Below, one piece after another: positions 60,384 through 64,000 of a DNA stretch of 64,000 bases (within the stretch, counting starts at the first letter, position 1; every line of letters starts with the position of its first letter). Position numbers and translations under genes: made by a program. The DNA is from Drouetiella sp036703255. GTDB taxonomy: Bacteria > Cyanobacteriota > Cyanobacteriia > Elainellales > Elainellaceae. Location: assembly GCA_036703255.1 (NCBI GenBank), contig DATNPL010000163.1, positions 1 to 64,000 of the forward strand. Reading direction: 5' to 3'. The notes below the pieces were generated by a model that had not been told where the DNA came from, did not search any database, and was given only the letters and a program-made list of their open reading frames with translations.

Positions 60384-61013
60384 ATGAGCGGAAATTTAGC
60401 AGCAGAGCTGTGGTTGGAAAATCAGGATTTAGCGATCGCATGCCTTCACAATCCTTTTGTTCAAGGTATCGGTGACGGCTCTCTGCCTCCATCAAAATTT
60501 GCCTACTATGTTGGACAGGATGCTTTTTTTCTAGAAGCATTCGCTCGAGCCTACAGCATCGCTGCGGCCAAAGTGCAGGACTGGCAGGGCTTTAATATCT
60601 TTCACGATTTGGCAGGTGGCGTTTTACAAGAGCTAAAGCTTCACCAAGGCTATGCCAGCAACTGGGGTATCGAGCTTCAACAAGTAGAGCCAGGAACCGC
60701 CACGCGTCGCTATACCGATTTTCTATTGGCTACTGCTTGGAGCCAGGATGTAGGCACCACCGCGATCGCCATGCTGCCTTGTATGAAACTCTATGCTTTT
60801 TTGGGGCAGAAGCTGGCGGATGGCGGCATTCCTAACCATGCCTACTCTAGCTGGATTCAGACTTATAGCAGCGCTGAGTTTACACCTCTGGCAGAGCAGT
60901 TAGAGCAGTTAGGCGATCGCTACGCCACGCTGACTCCGCTGACGCGATCGACCTACCGCTATGCCATGCAATGCGAACTCGATTTTTTCCAGATGGCCTG
61001 GGAGCTTGATTAA
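60384..61013 (+). CDS. TenA-family protein (thiaminase II-like)
   Basis: 209 aa, all helical. Family motifs: HNPFVQGIGDGSLPPSKFAYYVGQDAFFL (about 22-50), the Cys in AMLPCMKLYAFLG (about 136) equal to the thiaminase nucleophile, and the C-terminal Glu region (CELDFFQMAWEL). TenA proteins salvage thiamin pyrimidine; some homologues act otherwise. No thiamin genes are adjacent. Confidence 0.88.
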   Translation: MSGNLAAELWLENQDLAIACLHNPFVQGIGDGSLPPSKFAYYVGQDAFFLEAFARAYSIAAAKVQDWQGFNIFHDLAGGVLQELKLHQGYASNWGIELQQVEPGTATRRYTDFLLATAWSQDVGTTAIAMLPCMKLYAFLGQKLADGGIPNHAYSSWIQTYSSAEFTPLAEQLEQLGDRYATLTPLTRSTYRYAMQCELDFFQMAWELD

Positions 61014-61089
61014 TTAAGTACTGGGACAATCAGCGAAGTCTGTGTCACCTATGGCTATCGCCAGCATACTGTAGAGCACAAAAATGAAA

Positions 61090-61138
61090 GAATCTGGTTA
61101 TTCATAAGGCGCTTTGCGCCTTATGAATAACCAGATTC
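61090..61138. repeat. Perfect 23-bp-stem palindrome
   Basis: Arms 61090-61112 and 61116-61138 pair perfectly over TTT, with core GGCGCTTTGCGCC. It is the fourth chromosomal palindrome with a GC-rich CGCTnnGCG-like centre. Confidence 0.85.
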
Positions 61139-61220
61139 CTAGAAAGTTATGGCTATAGTCTTAAGTGTTAGGTCTGGGACATAAATGTCCCAAGAGTAAG
61201 AGCTACGGCTATAAAGCAAG

Positions 61221-61254
61221 ATTTTCAGTTGTGGAATACTCCACAACTGAAAAT
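61221..61254. terminator. Hairpin between convergent genes
   Basis: ATTTTCAGTTGTGGA (61221-61235) pairs with its complement (61240-61254) over ATAC. A/T-rich stem bases suit bidirectional termination for the TenA gene and the leftward repeat protein. Confidence 0.75.
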
Positions 61255-61266
61255 TAACAGAGAACA

Positions 61267-63903
61267 TTAGATTGACCAGAGTTCTTCGCCGTTGAGACCG
61301 TCTGTTGCTGCAAAGAACAGATTGCTGCCCACAATCGTCAACTGAGAGGGGTCAGCGCCTTGGGCTGGGACAGAGTTGATCTGCTGCAAGACCGTACCTG
61401 CAGATGACCCATTGCTCTCCCAAATCTCTGTTCCAGAACTGCCGTCATTGGCCGTGAAGTAGAGCTTGCCGCCAAACACAATCATTTCTGCGTCGTCGCC
61501 AATACCGCTGCCCGTCCCTCCCTGAATGTCTTTGACAATGTTGGTGCCTACAGAGGTTCCGTTTGTACTCCAGAGTTCCTTGCCTGAACCCTGTAGAATT
61601 AAATTGCCCGTACCTGTACCATCATCAACCAAACGACTGTCATCGACAAAGAAATATACAGTATTGCCAATGTGAACCAGGTTAGAGGGGCTAGAATCTT
61701 CAGAGCCAGCTTTAATATCTTTAATGACTGCGCCCGTATCTAGGAAACCGTTCACTGCTACTGCATTGGGGTTATCAAGCTTGAATAGCTCTGCCCCTTC
61801 GTTGTCGGCATTTGCCGTAAAGTAAAGCGCTCCGTTATCAGTCTCGGTATATTGCAGCTTCTGGTTACCAGTAAACGTGAGAGAGTTGGTGTCTGAAGAA
61901 CGGACGACCGCATAGCTAGGCGTAGTACCCAAAGCATCAATTCGAATGAGATCTTTAACTCCAGAACCAGAACCGTTATCTGTTACTGCCGTGGCAAACA
62001 GCTTACCTTCCACCAAAATAAAGTTGCTGGGGTTAGAGGCACCGGTTCCCGCTCTTAACTCTGTCAGGGTTGGAGTCGTCTGGCTATTGGTAATGCTAAA
62101 CAGCTCTCCACCTGTGGTACGGGTTGAACCTCCCTCAAGTACGTCTTTGCTTCCAGAGAAGTAGAGGGTTTCACCAATGCCAGTCAGGTTAGCGAAAGAA
62201 TTAATCACAGGAGCCGCACTGACAGTGCCATCGGGGTTAGTAATGGTGTCATTACCCCGAGCAATCATGGTTACAGTTGTGCCATTGACCCGATAAAGTG
62301 CTTTACTGGTTGAGCCAGGGCTGCCTACAAAGTAGAGGGTGTTACCTGCTGCTGCGAGCTGTTCAGGTAAGCCACTGTCTCCAGCCAGAAGATCAATAAC
62401 CTGTGTTGCAGAATTGCCATCTGTTGTCCACAGTTCTGCACCTGTAGCGCCATCATTGGCCACAAAATAGAGGCGTGCGTTTGCACCAGAGCCTACGACA
62501 GCAAATTGCGCTAGCGAGGAGAAATCGCGAATTTTCTTCGTTCCATCTAGAGTGCCATCAGTACGCCAGAGCGCTGTGCCATCTTCATCACTAGCAGAGA
62601 AGTATGCCAGTTCGCCTACAGCCGTGATGTTTTGAGGTTGAGAGCTACCCGATCCAAACCTAATATCTCTAGAGATAGCCGGGAGTCCTGTCTTATCTGC
62701 AATTTTCAGCGACAGGTCATACGTGGAGCCTTCACCAGAGCTGCTCGGAATCACTCGAACATAGTATGTACCTTGCTCTACTCGACCTGCAATCACTTCC
62801 GAAGGATAAGAACCATCTGAATTTCTGACGCGATCGAGCGTTAAGCCCTCACCCGGCGTCTCTCCAGCCCTAAAGAGCTGCAAACCCAGATTACCAATCG
62901 GCATGTTGGTCAGCTCAAGCGTGACAAACCCTTGATTGGTCGTGACATTGAACGTGAAGAGGTCTTCGGGAGAGTTTACACCCTTGTCAACGACGTAGTT
63001 AGAAAACGTTTGGGGTGTACTAGTGAGCGACAGAGCCGTAGCAGAGCCTAGCCCGCTGCCGTTGTCGTACTTGCCGCTGAAGTTGTCGGTGAGCTGTGTC
63101 GCGCTCAAGGCGTAATCGGTGTTGTTTCCGGATGCTGCCTGAAAAACTCGGAAATAGTAGGTGGTACCCGCCGTAAGGGGAACGATCGCTTTGTCGTTTC
63201 CAGCATTAGCACTCCGTTTGAGCGTCGTGGCCTGGTCGGCTGCAATCACCTCAAAATTGACATCTGCGGCTCCACTCAAGTCAAACAGATAGTCGCCCGA
63301 TGTAGTTGGCGTGACTTTATAAAAGTCCTGGGTGTCGGTGTCGCTCACCTTGCCTGTGAGTGCCCCACCGGAAATGCTGGTGTCAGGAGCAGTCGTGATT
63401 GAGTTGAACGGATCAGTAGGGTTAGGATTCGGGTTGGGATTCGGGTTGGGATTTGGATTTGGGTTGGGATTCGGAATCTCTGTCGCACTAGCCGACAGCC
63501 TGTAGGCACTGTCGCCCTGCTTGCGGAGGACGCGGATGACGTAACTCCCATTGGCTAGCTCACCAATGGAGAGGGCTTCGTTTTTGTTGCCACTCTTTCG
63601 AGAAGCGCCAACGAGTTGCAGGTTAGTTCTGCGAACACCGCTTCGGATGGTGCGAAACTCAGTTTTGCCAATGCTTTTGAGAACCTGTTGGTCAGTGCGC
63701 TTGAACTTGTAGACCTCTACGTCAAAATTAGCTCCCCTCTTGATTCCAGCAACACCCAGATTGAAGCTACTCTTAGCGCTGCTGACATTGAGGTTAAATC
63801 GGAACAAGTCTTCTAGGTCAGCTCTGCCTAGCTTATCTTTGCGATTCGTAGCTGGTAGAGTCAGGCGTGCGGCACGGTTCAGGCGATTATCTTTGTCTGC
63901 CAT
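61267..63903 (-). CDS. Large PPC-domain protein with ELWxxDGT repeats
   Basis: 878 aa. Residues 1-140 are a PPC-like beta domain (NLFRFNLNVS, GSYVIRVLRK). A linker of NP dipeptides spans about 146-165. Two more PPC domains follow (about 165-275 and 280-405: TYYFRVFQ, TYYVRVIPS). From about 410 to the end are propeller-like repeats with the ELWxxDGT motif (ALWRTDGT, ELWTTDGN, ELWSTNGT, EIWESNGS, ELWSI). Such proteins are surface or secreted; no classical signal peptide is seen, as with the PPC-FKBP protein at 4627. Confidence 0.87.
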   Translation of the reverse strand: MADKDNRLNRAARLTLPATNRKDKLGRADLEDLFRFNLNVSSAKSSFNLGVAGIKRGANFDVEVYKFKRTDQQVLKSIGKTEFRTIRSGVRRTNLQLVGASRKSGNKNEALSIGELANGSYVIRVLRKQGDSAYRLSASATEIPNPNPNPNPNPNPNPNPNPTDPFNSITTAPDTSISGGALTGKVSDTDTQDFYKVTPTTSGDYLFDLSGAADVNFEVIAADQATTLKRSANAGNDKAIVPLTAGTTYYFRVFQAASGNNTDYALSATQLTDNFSGKYDNGSGLGSATALSLTSTPQTFSNYVVDKGVNSPEDLFTFNVTTNQGFVTLELTNMPIGNLGLQLFRAGETPGEGLTLDRVRNSDGSYPSEVIAGRVEQGTYYVRVIPSSSGEGSTYDLSLKIADKTGLPAISRDIRFGSGSSQPQNITAVGELAYFSASDEDGTALWRTDGTLDGTKKIRDFSSLAQFAVVGSGANARLYFVANDGATGAELWTTDGNSATQVIDLLAGDSGLPEQLAAAGNTLYFVGSPGSTSKALYRVNGTTVTMIARGNDTITNPDGTVSAAPVINSFANLTGIGETLYFSGSKDVLEGGSTRTTGGELFSITNSQTTPTLTELRAGTGASNPSNFILVEGKLFATAVTDNGSGSGVKDLIRIDALGTTPSYAVVRSSDTNSLTFTGNQKLQYTETDNGALYFTANADNEGAELFKLDNPNAVAVNGFLDTGAVIKDIKAGSEDSSPSNLVHIGNTVYFFVDDSRLVDDGTGTGNLILQGSGKELWSTNGTSVGTNIVKDIQGGTGSGIGDDAEMIVFGGKLYFTANDGSSGTEIWESNGSSAGTVLQQINSVPAQGADPSQLTIVGSNLFFAATDGLNGEELWSI

Positions 63904-64000
63904 GTCTTTATATCTCTCTTGTCCGTCGTAGGTTTAGTTTTCCCCAGGCAATGTCGAAAACCTTCAGCTATGTTGCATGGCACCCTGAGTTTATGAGGCT

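Overview
The window is cyanobacterial chromosome carrying one complete-looking tailed-phage prophage. The host assignment rests on petH with a CpcD-like phycobilisome-linker domain, divergent from prk (phosphoribulokinase), and on many GCGATCGC (HIP1-type) octamers. The genus cannot be fixed from this sequence alone.

Left chromosomal arm (about 1-13866): a sulfur-stress cluster (ArsR-type regulator divergent from a persulfide dioxygenase, a membrane rhodanese and a TauE/SafE exporter), then a GNAT acetyltransferase, a GFA-type zinc protein, a PPC-FKBP isomerase, a membrane protein, a calpain-like cysteine protease, an N-acylglucosamine 2-epimerase, a GHL10-type glycosyl hydrolase and an HD phosphohydrolase. 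Long perfect palindromes sit in several intergenic gaps.

Prophage (13867-54812, about 40.9 kb): it is bounded by a 55-bp direct repeat that is the 5' part of a tRNA-Gly(CCC) gene. The left copy is a dead fragment. The right copy is complete and is driven by phage-side promoter DNA. Integrase arm-type sites (CAGTAGTCAAAC, in pairs 11 bp apart) lie inside both ends. Left to right the prophage holds: an accessory block (HNH endonuclease, the coupled TcmP/DUF5131 pair, small orphan genes, an iteron-like non-coding region, duplicated hairpin blocks); a leftward early block (HTH proteins, a HEPN-like protein with zinc ribbons, a 489-aa stand-alone family-A-like polymerase, a small RHH-like protein); and a rightward late operon with lambda-like order. 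The late order is TerS, TerL, portal, scaffold, capsid, head-tail connectors, tail tube, tail chaperones with a -1 frameshift, tape measure, M-L-K-I-J tail tip genes, fibre, two collar proteins, a holin-like protein and a C39-like endolysin. A leftward lysogeny block (BRO-N protein, RHH protein, tyrosine integrase) closes it. Four nuclease genes of mobile or moron type (HNH, GIY-YIG, two Uma2) interrupt it.

Right chromosomal arm (54830-64000): MATE transporter, TrkA/RCK protein, petH, prk, a TenA-family protein and a large PPC/ELWxxDGT repeat protein.

The points most worth a second look are the minimal polymerase, the HEPN-like protein, the TcmP/DUF5131 pair, a 23-bp hairpin element present in both loop orientations, and a repeated late-gene leader made of a TAAGCC...CTTACTTA-type motif, a terminator-like hairpin and then a start codon. 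All functional calls come from motif recognition by eye; no database search was run.
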